From Candidatus Protochlamydia naegleriophila (GTDB taxonomy: Bacteria > Chlamydiota > Chlamydiia > Chlamydiales > Parachlamydiaceae), in contig NZ_LN879502.1 in assembly GCF_001499655.1 (NCBI RefSeq), positions 868,001 to 932,000 on the forward strand: DNA of 64,000 nucleotides, in the 5' to 3' direction. Both the position numbers and the translations under genes were made by a program. The notes under the pieces were generated by a model, which was not told the DNA's origin, ran no database searches, and worked only from the letters and a program-made list of their open reading frames with translations. Below, piece after piece: positions 36,098 to 45,369 of this stretch (position 1 is the stretch's first letter; each line of letters starts with the position of its first letter).

Positions 36098-37915
36098 TTA
36101 GGCTTTGCCGCCAGCGCGTTTGCGTTCATTCTCTGTGAGATGACGTTTACGCATACGGATGCTGTCTGGTGTGACTTCAATTAGCTCATCGTCTTGAATG
36201 TAGTCGATGGCTTGCTCGAGCGTGAAGCGGCGAGCCGGGGTCAAGATGATGTTTTCATCGCTTCCAGAAGCGCGTACGTTTGTGAGCTGCTTACCTTTTG
36301 TGACATTGACCACGAGGTCATTGTCTCGGCTGTTTTCGCCCACAACCATTCCTTCATAGACTTCATCGCTTGGAGAAACGAAGAGAACGCCGCGATCTTG
36401 CAAGTTAAAGCAGGCGTAACCGCTCGTTTTACCAGGTCCGTTGGAAATCAAGACGCCACGTGTACGGCCTGGTATGGTGCCTTTCCAAGGAGCAAAGTTT
36501 TCAAAGACCGATGTCAAAATACCAAGACCGCGTGTAGCCGTTAAGAAGTCATTGCGGTAACCCATCAAGCCTCTAGTTGGAATCAAGAAGTCGATAGCTG
36601 TGATGCCATTCTCGTCGGTGTCGAGCAATTGAAGCTCTCCTTTGCGACGCGACAATTCTTCAATAACGGTTCCCGAATAATCTTGCGGTACTTCGATGTG
36701 GACGCGCTCGATCGGTTCGTATTTTTCACCATTTTGTTCTTTGATGATGACGCGCGGCTTAGAAATGCTAAACTCATATTGCTCACGGCGCATCGCCTCG
36801 ACTAAGACAGCCAAGTGAAGCTCGCCTCGGCCGGAAACTGTGATTTTATCATCGCCACCTTCATCTTCAATGCGAAGAGAGATGTTGGCGCGCTTTTCTT
36901 TTTCCAGGCGATCGCGAATTTTATTCATTGTCACGTGCTTTCCACTGCGTCCAACAAATGGGCTATTGTTAACTGTCATGTCGACAGAAACAGTTGGCTC
37001 ATCTAATTTAATGCGAGGAAGGCGAACGATTTTTCTAGGATCGCAAATCGTGTCACCAATGGTAACTTCAGGAATACCAGATAGGATGACGATATCGCCT
37101 ACACCCGCTTCTTCCATTTCGACTTTTTCAATTCCAAGATGTCCTTCAATGCGTGTAATGGTGCACTTAGTTTCTACGCCGTTTTCATCGATGTGAACGA
37201 GCTGCTGTCCTTTTTTGACCGTTCCTTCCATGATTTTTCCGCATGCCTGCCTGCCCACGTAATCGTCATAGGTGATGGTTGAAACGTGCATGAGGAATGG
37301 GTTTTCGAGGTCGCCTTTTGGAGGATGAACGGCGTAGGTGATGAGTTCGAATAACGGGCGCATGTCGGTATGCTTGTCGTGGACATGATGTATCGCAAAT
37401 CCTGACAGACCTGAAGCGTAGCAATAGCGGAAATCGAGCTGTTCATCTGTTGCGCCGAGTTCGCTGAAGAGATCGAAGGTGAGGTCTAAGACGCGATCTG
37501 GGTTGGCATGAGGGCGGTCAATCTTGTTTAAGACGACAATAGGTTTGATGCCCATTTTCAAAGATTTAGATAGAACGAAACGCGTTTGTGGCATCGGACC
37601 TTCTTGGGCGTCGACCAAGAGAAGAACCGAATCCACCATCCCTAAAATGCGCTCTACTTCTCCTGAGAAGTCGGCGTGTCCTGGAGTGTCGATGATGTTA
37701 ATCTTGAAATCATCAAAATAAACAGATGTGTGCTTAGCAAAAATAGTGATTCCACGCTCTTGTTCCTGGTCATAAGAGTCCATGACACGCTCGCGTACTT
37801 GCTGGTTGTCGCGGAAAATCTTAGACTGTTTGAGCAATGCATCAAGTAAGGTAGTCTTACCATGGTCAATGTGCGCAATAATCGCGATATTGCGAATTTT
37901 ATCGGGAGAATACAT
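36098..37915 (-). CDS. typA: Ribosome-associated translational GTPase TypA/BipA
   Basis: 605 residues, normal length. A translation GTPase related to EF-G that acts in ribosome assembly and stress. G motifs are intact: '[15 protein letters not shown]' (G1), 'ERGITI' (G2), 'DTPGHADF' (G3) and 'NKIDRPHA' (G4). Domain II, the EF-G-like domains III and V, and the BipA-specific C-terminal domain ('[18 protein letters not shown]') follow. Convergent with the repeat region; upstream interval is long and A+T-rich. Confidence 0.97.
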   Translation of the reverse strand: MYSPDKIRNIAIIAHIDHGKTTLLDALLKQSKIFRDNQQVRERVMDSYDQEQERGITIFAKHTSVYFDDFKINIIDTPGHADFSGEVERILGMVDSVLLLVDAQEGPMPQTRFVLSKSLKMGIKPIVVLNKIDRPHANPDRVLDLTFDLFSELGATDEQLDFRYCYASGLSGFAIHHVHDKHTDMRPLFELITYAVHPPKGDLENPFLMHVSTITYDDYVGRQACGKIMEGTVKKGQQLVHIDENGVETKCTITRIEGHLGIEKVEMEEAGVGDIVILSGIPEVTIGDTICDPRKIVRLPRIKLDEPTVSVDMTVNNSPFVGRSGKHVTMNKIRDRLEKEKRANISLRIEDEGGDDKITVSGRGELHLAVLVEAMRREQYEFSISKPRVIIKEQNGEKYEPIERVHIEVPQDYSGTVIEELSRRKGELQLLDTDENGITAIDFLIPTRGLMGYRNDFLTATRGLGILTSVFENFAPWKGTIPGRTRGVLISNGPGKTSGYACFNLQDRGVLFVSPSDEVYEGMVVGENSRDNDLVVNVTKGKQLTNVRASGSDENIILTPARRFTLEQAIDYIQDDELIEVTPDSIRMRKRHLTENERKRAGGKA

Positions 37916-38420
37916 ACAAATTAGATCTTTCGGTTAAAGGTTGAATATATACACGTTCACACTCGCCTGTCTTTTAAGAGTTTAAATCTCTAAGAGAAGT
38001 TTTTTGGAAAGACCTTTAAAACCTCAAAGACCGGAGGAAATGGCTTCATTTCAAATTTTCTCAAAAGAAATAAAGTTCGTAGAACAAGATAAGTAATTGA
38101 GTTGAACATTTGAAACGTAAATGAAAATAATAAACTGCAGCAATTTAAAAAATCAAGTTTAAAATTCAGTATTAATTGACTGTTAGCCGGTCGCATTTTA
38201 TCCCACCTGCAAGCCGAAGCCCAAAAGATCCTGCCTTCAGAATCGCAGCCTGTAATCACCCCTCCTTGAACTTTAAAACCCTCTTCTAAGGAGATCCAGA
38301 TCCCTGTTTATTGATTGGAAATTTTTAAATTATTTTTATTTTAAATTTTAATATCTGATTAACAATGTTTTAATTGTATTTGTTTATAATTTATTTATAA
38401 ATTTATAGGTGAGAGTTAAA
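37916..38420. other. Gene-free interval between divergent genes
   Basis: Holds the upstream regions of typA and of the unknown gene at 38421. The last 100 bases are extremely A+T-rich, with TATAAT-like sequence near 38385. A minus-strand frame of 89 codons (37990-38259) has no ribosome-binding site and no recognisable protein pattern. Confidence 0.5.
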
Positions 38421-39473
38421 ATGAGTTTTTTAAGTTTATCGACTTATAATCCTTTAAGTTATTTTTACTCTGAATCAAAACAAGATGATTTGGTTTCGCT
38501 TCCTATTTCTTCAGGTATTCAAGTTGAGGATAAAGAGCCCCAGATATTTGTGAATGATCCGGCATTGGCGGTCCGGATGGAAGAGTACTTAGTTACGTGT
38601 CCGGGCATTTCGAGCGCGGAGATGAAGAGTATGGTGTGCCGCGGGGAAGAGATTGAGCGGTTGATTTCTAACTGTATTTTCAATAAACGGAAACTGTCTT
38701 CAAAGGTCAGGAAGAGTTTGACATCGCGTGATGCTGTTTGTTTGATGTGGTTACTGATGGTAAAGGCGGGGCAGCAAAATAAGCTCCATATCAGCGGGGC
38801 TTTTCGAATCGATGATCCTAGAGGGCTCATTTTTGATTTTTTAAAAGCCTGTGGTAAGGAAAATTGTTATGGTCGCATTTCCACTCACATGGCGGAAAAT
38901 CTAGGTCCTATGGAGGGACAGTGGGGGCTTGATGTGAGGGACCAAAAACTACCAGCTGAAAAACACACGATTTTATTTGCGCAACAACCCGATCAAACGC
39001 TTTATCTTAAAATTGAAGAGAGTGGCTGTCCTCCATTTTGGCAATACAAACATTGCTCATATGCGAACGCGTTGGAGTTTATGGGGCACACTTCGGATTA
39101 TATTATTACACGTGTCTTGGAAAAGCCAAAACTGATTAAGAAGACATTTAGGGAAGATGTACCGACGCATGTGAAGGAGCTGTTTGTAAAAGCGATGAAT
39201 GATCTATATGAAAAGAGTCCCGATTTGCAAGCAAGCGAGAAAGAAGAGGGGATCCGGAAGGGAAAAACATTTGGGATCAGTGAAATGTACCAGCAGCTCA
39301 AAAGCGCCCATTCTCAGGCGGCTGGATCTGATAGTGTCAGCGATGAAGGCTATATTCCCTGTCCAATTAGGGAAAGGATTGTTGAAGCTGCGATGCTTGG
39401 CTATAAGGGGGCGATAAAGGGTGAGGAGATTATCCTGCCTCGTTTAGGTGTTCCGGTTGATTCAGGGTTATAA
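38421..39473 (+). CDS. Unknown protein, possibly lineage-specific
   Basis: 350 residues, soluble, no signal peptide and no membrane segment; I recognise no domain. The start is the ATG at 38421, with GGTGAG just upstream (an in-frame GTG overlaps that site). The Ser/Thr/Tyr-rich start ('MSFLSLSTYNPLSYFYSESK') would suit a type III secretion signal, but this is inference. A weak intrinsic terminator follows. Could be a secreted effector or a lineage-specific cytosolic protein. Confidence 0.72.
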   Translation: MSFLSLSTYNPLSYFYSESKQDDLVSLPISSGIQVEDKEPQIFVNDPALAVRMEEYLVTCPGISSAEMKSMVCRGEEIERLISNCIFNKRKLSSKVRKSLTSRDAVCLMWLLMVKAGQQNKLHISGAFRIDDPRGLIFDFLKACGKENCYGRISTHMAENLGPMEGQWGLDVRDQKLPAEKHTILFAQQPDQTLYLKIEESGCPPFWQYKHCSYANALEFMGHTSDYIITRVLEKPKLIKKTFREDVPTHVKELFVKAMNDLYEKSPDLQASEKEEGIRKGKTFGISEMYQQLKSAHSQAAGSDSVSDEGYIPCPIRERIVEAAMLGYKGAIKGEEIILPRLGVPVDSGL

Positions 39474-39826
39474 TGGCTAGCAGCCAGGCCCTCCTAAAAC
39501 TTTACTGGAAGTAAACACTTCCGACAGGTAGAAGTTAATTGCTTTTAGGTGCCGATCTGGTTAGTTCTAATAATTTAATAAAGCAATTCATTCGAATTGC
39601 TTTTATTTTTCAAACCGCTGTCTATAATAATTGATTTTTTCTTGAGTAACCGTTAAATTCTTGTTACTTTCAAAAAGAAGTAACCGATAGACGCAAAGTA
39701 GTTAAAAAATTGGCTTTTGGTCAGTCATTGATGATGATTTGAGTGAAGATTGTTTAGTCAGAGCTTGGGATTTCCGAAAAGCCTATTTTTCAGCCACTTT
39801 GTGTGTATACCATCAAGGAATGCAGC
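39474..39826 (+). other. Intergenic interval upstream of mgtE
   Basis: Contains the terminator at 39580-39610 and the mgtE leader (about 200 bases). I looked for a Mg2+-sensing (M-box) riboswitch and see no convincing fold by eye. Confidence 0.5.
39580..39610 (+). terminator. Intrinsic terminator of the unknown gene
   Basis: Arms AAAGCAATT and AATTGCTTT, 6-base loop, then a T-rich tract. Confidence 0.65.
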
Positions 39827-41293
39827 GTGGAAGCAGATGTACAAAATGATCAAGATAAGCTAGAAGACGTAGTCGTATCGGGTAATTTGATGGATTCCCG
39901 GACGAGTCAATTGGACGACGTTCTCAATGAGAAGCTTGAGCAGGCTTTTCATAAGCCAACTTCGCAGTTTATGTTGCATGACATTGCCAAAATTGCAAGC
40001 GAGCATGATCCCATTGACTTGGCCTATGCAGTGACCCGCCTTCCCCCAAGTGCCCGCGTTGTCGTTTATGACAATCTTCCCGATTTGAATGCCAAGATCA
40101 TTTTTATGATCAATACAGGAAGCACCACGCGTACGGCTATTTTCTCTCAGATCAATGACATGGAGATCAAGCGACTTTTAGAGAGGATGCCTCCGGATGA
40201 GGCAACTTGGTTGCTCGACGACATGTCTAATCGGCGCATGAAGCGCGTCTTGGATCTTCTGGACCCCAAAAAAGCGGTGCGTATTCGCGAGCTCTACAAA
40301 CACGATCGCAATAGTGCGGGCCGCCTTATGACCAACGAGTTTTTTTCTTTCAATATGCATGCAACCATTGGCGAAGTGGCGGCTGTCATTCGAGACAATC
40401 CAGGCATTGATCTTACGCGTCGTATTTTTGTTTTGACAGATGAAGAGGAGCTTGTTGGTTTCGTTCCGGCACGCAATTTAATTGTAAATCCTCCCTATGT
40501 TCCCATTCGTCAGGTGATGCGTCCTGTCCTTCATCAGATTGGCGTCGATGCATCCCGCGACGAGGCTGTTGATTTAGTCGAGCGCTATAAAATTCCTGCC
40601 TTACCGGTCGTTGACGAGCAAGACCGGCTCGTGGGGGTCATTACCTATGAAAGCGTTGTAGAAGCATTAGAAGACATCGCCGATGAGACCATTGCAAGCA
40701 TTGCAGGTACGGCTGAAGATTTTAGCGAACATGAGCCCATTTTTAAGCGTTTTTTATGGCGTGCTCCTTGGTTGATTGTCACGCTGTGTGCCGGACTTGT
40801 AACGGCGACGGCTTTGTCTTACTTTAAAGATCGGGACTGGTTTACCTTTGTTGCCCTTTTCGTTCCCTTGATTGCAGGAATGTCCGGCAATGTGGGCATT
40901 CAATGCAGTACGATTTTAGTGCGCGGGATGTCAACGGGAGAGCTTTCGCATGGATCGCGCCGCGACGCGGTCTTTGGGGAACTGAGCATCGGAGTATTAA
41001 TCGGGATCGTTTTTGGTTTGCTTTGCGGGATCTTTGTTTATCTATTGAATCGCTATGATGTTCACTATGCCGGTTCTAGCCCACTTGTTTTAGGGGCAAT
41101 TGTGAGCTGCGGTTTGCTTGGTGCCTGCCTGATGGCGACGCTTCTGGGAACTCTTTCTCCATTCTTTTTTGCTCGCTTTCGGATCGATCCTGCAGTGGCA
41201 TCAGGTCCGATCGTGACGGCTTTCAACGATGTGTTGTCGACCTTAATGTACATCTTCATTGCTAAAATCATCAGCTCGTTTTTTCTAGTCTAG
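39827..41293 (+). CDS. mgtE: Magnesium transporter MgtE
   Basis: 488 residues. Cytosolic N domain of superhelical repeats (about 30-130, 'AVTRLPPSARVVVYDNL', 'LLERMPPDEATWLLDDM'), a CBS pair (about 140-265), a connecting helix, and five membrane helices (about 310-485) with the conserved 'PLIAGMSGNVGIQCSTILVRG' pore segment and 'DPAVASGPIVTAFNDV'. A Mg2+-gated channel/transporter. I prefer the GTG at 39827 because AAGGA lies 7 bases before it; a GTG at 39803 in frame is the alternative. Confidence 0.95.
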   Translation: MEADVQNDQDKLEDVVVSGNLMDSRTSQLDDVLNEKLEQAFHKPTSQFMLHDIAKIASEHDPIDLAYAVTRLPPSARVVVYDNLPDLNAKIIFMINTGSTTRTAIFSQINDMEIKRLLERMPPDEATWLLDDMSNRRMKRVLDLLDPKKAVRIRELYKHDRNSAGRLMTNEFFSFNMHATIGEVAAVIRDNPGIDLTRRIFVLTDEEELVGFVPARNLIVNPPYVPIRQVMRPVLHQIGVDASRDEAVDLVERYKIPALPVVDEQDRLVGVITYESVVEALEDIADETIASIAGTAEDFSEHEPIFKRFLWRAPWLIVTLCAGLVTATALSYFKDRDWFTFVALFVPLIAGMSGNVGIQCSTILVRGMSTGELSHGSRRDAVFGELSIGVLIGIVFGLLCGIFVYLLNRYDVHYAGSSPLVLGAIVSCGLLGACLMATLLGTLSPFFFARFRIDPAVASGPIVTAFNDVLSTLMYIFIAKIISSFFLV

Positions 41294-41418
41294 AAGTAAA
41301 ATGACCTGCTGGCCTCATGTTGCTTGATGACATCAAGGGCAAAATAACCTCGCCAATTAGTCGTTCTTCAAGCTTGTAGAGGACGCTGCATGAGAGGAGA
41401 GGACAGAAAAGTTTTAGG

Positions 41419-41438
41419 GGAGTGGAATCCCCCACTCC
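41419..41438. terminator. Hairpin between mgtE and the convergent gene
   Basis: GGAGTGG and CCACTCC arms with a 6-base spacer lie between two convergent genes; no long T-run. Confidence 0.5.
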
Positions 41439-41470
41439 AAGATGGATGAGTGGGGATGAGATGGGAGCGG

Positions 41471-42433
41471 TTAATTGAAGTCTACAATTGTGTCCAGGTT
41501 AGGGGGAACTAGGTTTGGTCCTTTTTCTCCTTTAAGCTTCGATTGCAATTGTTTGAGCTGTTCGTCAAACACTCTTTTGCTTTCTGCGAAAGAGATTCCC
41601 TCGGTCGATTGTCTTAATTCATCGATGCGCGTTGCTAAGTTCCCGAGTTCTTGCCTTACGGCAGCAGTCTGAATGGCTGAGAGGGCCAGGCGCTTGCTTT
41701 CAATTTCGCCAAAATTCTGCCGCTCAGTTCCGACATGGGCAACTTCTTGTTCCAGTTGCTCCAGTAAAGGGGTATCTCCTGGGGCAGTTACCAAAGTTTT
41801 TAAGTGAGTGATTAGTTGAGTGACTAGCGTTTTGCGATCTTCGTAATAGGGGGCAGAGGCGACTTTTTTAAATGCTTCTAGCTGCTTTGCAAGTACCTTT
41901 ACATCTTCTGCGTGATGGCTGTAGAGAGGTTTTTGTAGTTCAGTCATGTCTTGATGCATCTTCGTGAAGTAGTTCCTGCGGGCTGTTGTACTATTTGCAG
42001 CCCCTCTCATATGTTCCACAAAGTCCCAGGCTTTTTCACTATGATGACGCTGAGCGCGGTAACTTGCAAACGTACATGCACCTAAAAAGATAGTGACACT
42101 GCTTACGGCTGCTATGGCAAAGAGAGCCTTGCCGAAAATGAAGGGCGTGAGTACGGCAATAGAAGCTGCTACAATTGCACTAGTGGTTAGATAGACGGCA
42201 TCGGGTTTGCCAAGCGGTTCAATATGGCGTTCATGTAAGGGTTTGAGAAACGGAGTCCAGACTGACGCTTCCCAGAAGCTTTTTATGGCAGTGAACTGAG
42301 CAACGATCCAGGTTTTTGAGATTTCAGGCAGTTTAGCAATGCTTGCCGATGCCCTTCGGGCTATTTGCCCTGCACTTGTCCAGGCTGTGTGTAGGTGGTT
42401 TTGAGCGTGTCCGATAAAGGCTGGCACTCGCAT
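41471..42433 (-). CDS. Unknown protein with paired membrane segments; second Inc candidate
   Basis: 320 residues. Two hydrophobic segments (about 78-100 and 103-125, 'AIVAASIAVLTPFIFG', 'ALFAIAAVSSVTIFLGACTF') are separated by a very short turn; the rest is hydrophilic and mostly helical, with coiled-coil likelihood from 170 to 310. This is the Inc-protein layout. No family recognised. Upstream 'AGGAGAAAAC' sits before the ATG. Single-gene unit, divergent from the methyltransferase. Confidence 0.72.
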   Translation of the reverse strand: MRVPAFIGHAQNHLHTAWTSAGQIARRASASIAKLPEISKTWIVAQFTAIKSFWEASVWTPFLKPLHERHIEPLGKPDAVYLTTSAIVAASIAVLTPFIFGKALFAIAAVSSVTIFLGACTFASYRAQRHHSEKAWDFVEHMRGAANSTTARRNYFTKMHQDMTELQKPLYSHHAEDVKVLAKQLEAFKKVASAPYYEDRKTLVTQLITHLKTLVTAPGDTPLLEQLEQEVAHVGTERQNFGEIESKRLALSAIQTAAVRQELGNLATRIDELRQSTEGISFAESKRVFDEQLKQLQSKLKGEKGPNLVPPNLDTIVDFN

Positions 42434-42570
42434 GTTTTCTCCTTTTATCTTTATTTAATTAGTAGGTTGCCTTAATTTGGCAATTACACTGATTGCTTAT
42501 ACTTATCTATATTGAGAAAAGGAATCAGGTGTTTAATCCATGAATACTTCTATCGATCTTGGTAAACGCT

Positions 42571-43272
42571 ATGCCCAGTCTATCGCACCTATCATGGCGC
42601 GAATACGCACAATTAGTTGGTCTCAACCTCAAAACGAAGCTGACCAATGCGATCGAGTATGCACGGGTCATCGCACATTACTATTCAGATCCTGCCTTTT
42701 TCAAAATAGATGCTTCTTTACTTCTTTCTTATTTGTTCAACAATCCGTTCCGCATCAGCAAGCAGTTTTTGATGAGCAAGGGGGAACAGGAAGTTTACAC
42801 GTATGGCGAAACCCCTTTAACAGCTTTGGATGTCATTGCCAAGCAATGCCGCTTATCCATAAGCGATACCGTTTTCGAATTGGGATGCGGACGGGGGCGC
42901 ACCTGCTTTTGGCTCAATCATTTCCTTGGCTGTCAAGTAGTCGGAGTCGATTACGTTCCTGCCTTTATTGAAAAGGCCAACCGCGTTAAAGCAAAGTTTC
43001 ATGTACAAGGCGTTGACTTTCGCTTAGAAAATTTTTTGGAAACAGATTTATCCGATGCTACGGTCATTTACTTGTATGGAACCTGTTATCCGGCCACATT
43101 CATTAAACAACTCATCAAGCGCTTAGAGAGTCTTCCTCGTGGAACTAAGGTGATAACCGTTAGCTATGCGTTAGCCGACTTTCAACCAGCAGTTTCTTTC
43201 GAGGTTAGCAAACGCTTTGCGGTTCGTTTTACATGGGGCGTAGCAGATGCCTACTTGCAAATCAAAAAATAA
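42571..43272 (+). CDS. Class I SAM-dependent methyltransferase
   Basis: 233 residues. The SAM-binding motif I 'DTVFELGCGRGRTCFWL' is followed by 'VVGVDYVPAFIEKA' (motif II, acidic ribose-binding residue) and 'DATVIYLYGTCYP' (motif IV region). Substrate unknown; the N-terminal helical part is without known domain. I took the ATG at 42571 since nothing before it looks like protein; a TTG at 42559 is in frame. Terminated by the hairpin at 43278. Confidence 0.82.
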   Translation: MPSLSHLSWREYAQLVGLNLKTKLTNAIEYARVIAHYYSDPAFFKIDASLLLSYLFNNPFRISKQFLMSKGEQEVYTYGETPLTALDVIAKQCRLSISDTVFELGCGRGRTCFWLNHFLGCQVVGVDYVPAFIEKANRVKAKFHVQGVDFRLENFLETDLSDATVIYLYGTCYPATFIKQLIKRLESLPRGTKVITVSYALADFQPAVSFEVSKRFAVRFTWGVADAYLQIKK

Positions 43273-43277
43273 AATGG

Positions 43278-43310
43278 AATCAGGCATAAGGAATCCCCTT
43301 ATGCCTGATT
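43278..43310. terminator. Bidirectional intrinsic terminator
   Basis: Perfect 14-base arms (AATCAGGCATAAGG and its complement) with a 5-base loop between the methyltransferase and the type III operon. Confidence 0.85.
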
Positions 43311-43316
43311 TGCTGC

Positions 43317-43877
43317 TTAGACTCCGTTTAAGGAATCAAAACCTTTTTGAAGGGCTTGCATAGCACGCTCAACCGCAGAGAGAGAGCGGTCAAATTGCTG
43401 ATCTTCTTCACGCATAGCTTGCGTGCGCTCTTGATTGAGGCCGCTTGTCGTTTGGTAAAGGTGGTCTGCACTGTCAATGCGTCCTTTAGACATGCTGTCG
43501 AAGTGTTGGCCAGTTGATGTAGCCACTTGGCTACCGGCTTGGCTGACGAGGAAGATGGCTGTGCCTGCGCCTGAAAAAGCACCAGCTACGGCAATCACGC
43601 CAGAAAGAGCTGGCCAAGCGACTGAGCCGATGCGGTCGTATTCGGCTAATTTTTCATTGACTCTTTTGACTAAGTCATCTTGCCCAATCGTGCGCATTTC
43701 ATAAGACAAGCGCTTATTTTGAACGCGCAGTTGACCTTCCGCAGCCGTGAAGTCTAGAAAAATCAAGTCGATGTTCTTCTTGCTGATTTCTTTTACTAAT
43801 TGGGGATCTAATGTGAACAAATGCTGGTAAGCAGGTGAAACATTAGCGGGAGATTGTGGTAATACCTCAATAGTCAT
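43317..43877 (-). CDS. Putative type III secretion translocator (CopD/YopD-like)
   Basis: 186 residues, the last gene of the translocator operon. One hydrophobic segment (about 91-118, 'LSGVIAVAGAFSGAGTAIF') lies between amphipathic helices, the layout of the smaller translocator (YopD/IpaC type). It is much shorter than C. trachomatis CopD, so orthology is uncertain; the role rests on position after a CopB-like gene and chaperone. AGGAG lies before the ATG. An alternative is a third small translocon component. Confidence 0.65.
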   Translation of the reverse strand: MTIEVLPQSPANVSPAYQHLFTLDPQLVKEISKKNIDLIFLDFTAAEGQLRVQNKRLSYEMRTIGQDDLVKRVNEKLAEYDRIGSVAWPALSGVIAVAGAFSGAGTAIFLVSQAGSQVATSTGQHFDSMSKGRIDSADHLYQTTSGLNQERTQAMREEDQQFDRSLSAVERAMQALQKGFDSLNGV

Positions 43878-43895
43878 GTTATTATTCTCCTATTT

Positions 43896-44870
43896 TTAAC
43901 CTTGAAAAACAGTGTCGTTCATTTTTTTAAGTCTTTTTAAAAGTCTGATCAACTCATCTTGGAAGTGGCCATTGCTTTCGGCAAATTTAACCATCTCATC
44001 TCGATGATCGTCGGCAGACTCGTTTGTTTTTTGCAACTCGTGCTTGTAGGTCGTTTGGCTGGCCTTATCTTCATTCGTGCGCACGTTATTGTAGCCTTTG
44101 CCTCCGGCCGTGATGGCAGTGATGGCTGCTGTGAAGAAACCGCTGAATTTGGCGGCGGCAATGACGGCAGGCGTTGACATTCCTGCTGTGATGGCTATAG
44201 AGGCAAGGCCGCAAAGGGCGGCACCGGCGATGGCAACCATTTGTGCCTTATCCAGGTAACCTGCCAATCTTTGATCCTTGGCAAGAGCCTCTTTAACGTC
44301 TTCCAGCATCTGCTCTTGAATCTTGCGCATGTTTTGCAAGCGCGTAAAAGAATCTTGTGAAAGGGCGGCCCCATCTCTTTCAATCTCAAGCTGCGCTTTG
44401 ATCACAATCGCCATGACTTCATCAACGGTTCTTTGCTCTAAATTCGAAACGACTTCCAAAAGATCCTTTTCGCTCAGCTTGACTTCCTGCTTCTTAATGC
44501 TTTGCGGAGCAAATTGAGGAACAACGCCTTCTAGGCTGGCTTCACCGGGAAGGGTGGGTTTATCTAATCCAGGCACCGAGCTGATGGGTTCAGCCTTTTG
44601 AATTTCCATGTCAGATACAGTTTTAGACGTTTCAATTTTATTGGCTTGAATTTCAGGAATCCACCAGGGATTAATTTTGCTCCAAAAAGAAGGGGAGGTG
44701 GTCTCTTCGAGAGATGCTTGCGATAAGTCTTGAATGAAGACATCTTTGCTAAACAGCTGATGGATAGCTTGTCCTTGTACAGAGCCAATGCCTTTAGGGG
44801 CGCAAGACGTAAAATCGTCTTCAATGCTTGGAATGCCATCAATTCTTGATTGGCTTGCTTTAACTCCCAT
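43896..44870 (-). CDS. copB: Putative type III secretion translocator (CopB/YopB-like)
   Basis: 324 residues with two hydrophobic segments (about 210-232 and 236-260, 'VAIAGAALCGLASIAI', 'AAKFSGFFTAAITAI') flanked by amphipathic and coiled-coil regions, the pattern of the large pore-forming translocator. N-terminus carries a soluble part of the kind that binds a class II chaperone. Shorter than C. trachomatis CopB, so the name is tentative. Lies 15 bases after the LcrH-like chaperone gene and 18 before the CopD-like gene, matching the order chaperone-large-small translocator. Confidence 0.72.
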   Translation of the reverse strand: MGVKASQSRIDGIPSIEDDFTSCAPKGIGSVQGQAIHQLFSKDVFIQDLSQASLEETTSPSFWSKINPWWIPEIQANKIETSKTVSDMEIQKAEPISSVPGLDKPTLPGEASLEGVVPQFAPQSIKKQEVKLSEKDLLEVVSNLEQRTVDEVMAIVIKAQLEIERDGAALSQDSFTRLQNMRKIQEQMLEDVKEALAKDQRLAGYLDKAQMVAIAGAALCGLASIAITAGMSTPAVIAAAKFSGFFTAAITAITAGGKGYNNVRTNEDKASQTTYKHELQKTNESADDHRDEMVKFAESNGHFQDELIRLLKRLKKMNDTVFQG

Positions 44871-44885
44871 AATCCGATCCTATTT

Positions 44886-45365
44886 TTATGTTGCTTTAGT
44901 CCATAAGGCTTTCATGAGCGCGACGTGTTTGAGAACCCGAGCGTCGCGCTTTTCTTCGCCGCTCAAACGAGCAGCTTCTAAAGCCTTTAAGCCAGCAGCA
45001 ATTTGCTTAAGGGCAAAGTAGCAATCAGCCGCATAAATGTATAAATAAGGGTCGGGCTGATCGCGATATAAAAGTTGTGTGTAAATGTAGCAATTGAGTG
45101 CTTCGACATACTCTTGCTTCATTTGTAAGCAAGCACCGAGCCCTTTCCAGTATTTAGGTTCCGAAGGACAGGCCGTAACCAAAAGGCGAAAGAAATAATT
45201 AGCTTCCCTATACTGCTGATCGCGGTAAAGATGATAAGCCATATAATAGAGCTCTTTCTCTTTTTGAGGCGTCACATCGACTAACTGGTTGTCTCCTGCT
45301 TGCGTGAATTGATTCATCCATTCAATTAAATCTGCTTCAAATTGACCGAATGACTCTTTCAACAT
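44886..45365 (-). CDS. LcrH/SycD-family class II type III secretion chaperone
   Basis: 159 residues composed of three TPR units ('MAYHLYRDQQYREANYFFRLL', 'YWKGLGACLQMKQEYVEALNCY', 'LYIYAADCYFALKQIAAGLKALE'), the all-helical fold of LcrH/SycD chaperones, which hold the two translocators before secretion. The 'DPYLYIYAADCYF' region is typical of the family. I chose the ATG at 45365, four bases past the preceding stop and with a GGGG site; the frame is open eight codons further. Sits directly upstream of the CopB-like gene, as expected. Confidence 0.85.
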   Translation of the reverse strand: MLKESFGQFEADLIEWMNQFTQAGDNQLVDVTPQKEKELYYMAYHLYRDQQYREANYFFRLLVTACPSEPKYWKGLGACLQMKQEYVEALNCYIYTQLLYRDQPDPYLYIYAADCYFALKQIAAGLKALEAARLSGEEKRDARVLKHVALMKALWTKAT

Positions 45366-45369
45366 ACCG

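Noticed and set aside
37990-38259. 89-codon minus-strand frame upstream of typA
   Set aside because: No ribosome-binding site, no recognisable protein pattern, lies in the typA leader region.
39604-39826. Possible magnesium riboswitch before mgtE
   Set aside because: No M-box-like paired elements visible by eye; a covariance-model search would be needed.
42540-42971. Overlapping 143-codon frame at the methyltransferase start
   Set aside because: Shadow of the methyltransferase, whose SAM motifs are in the other frame.
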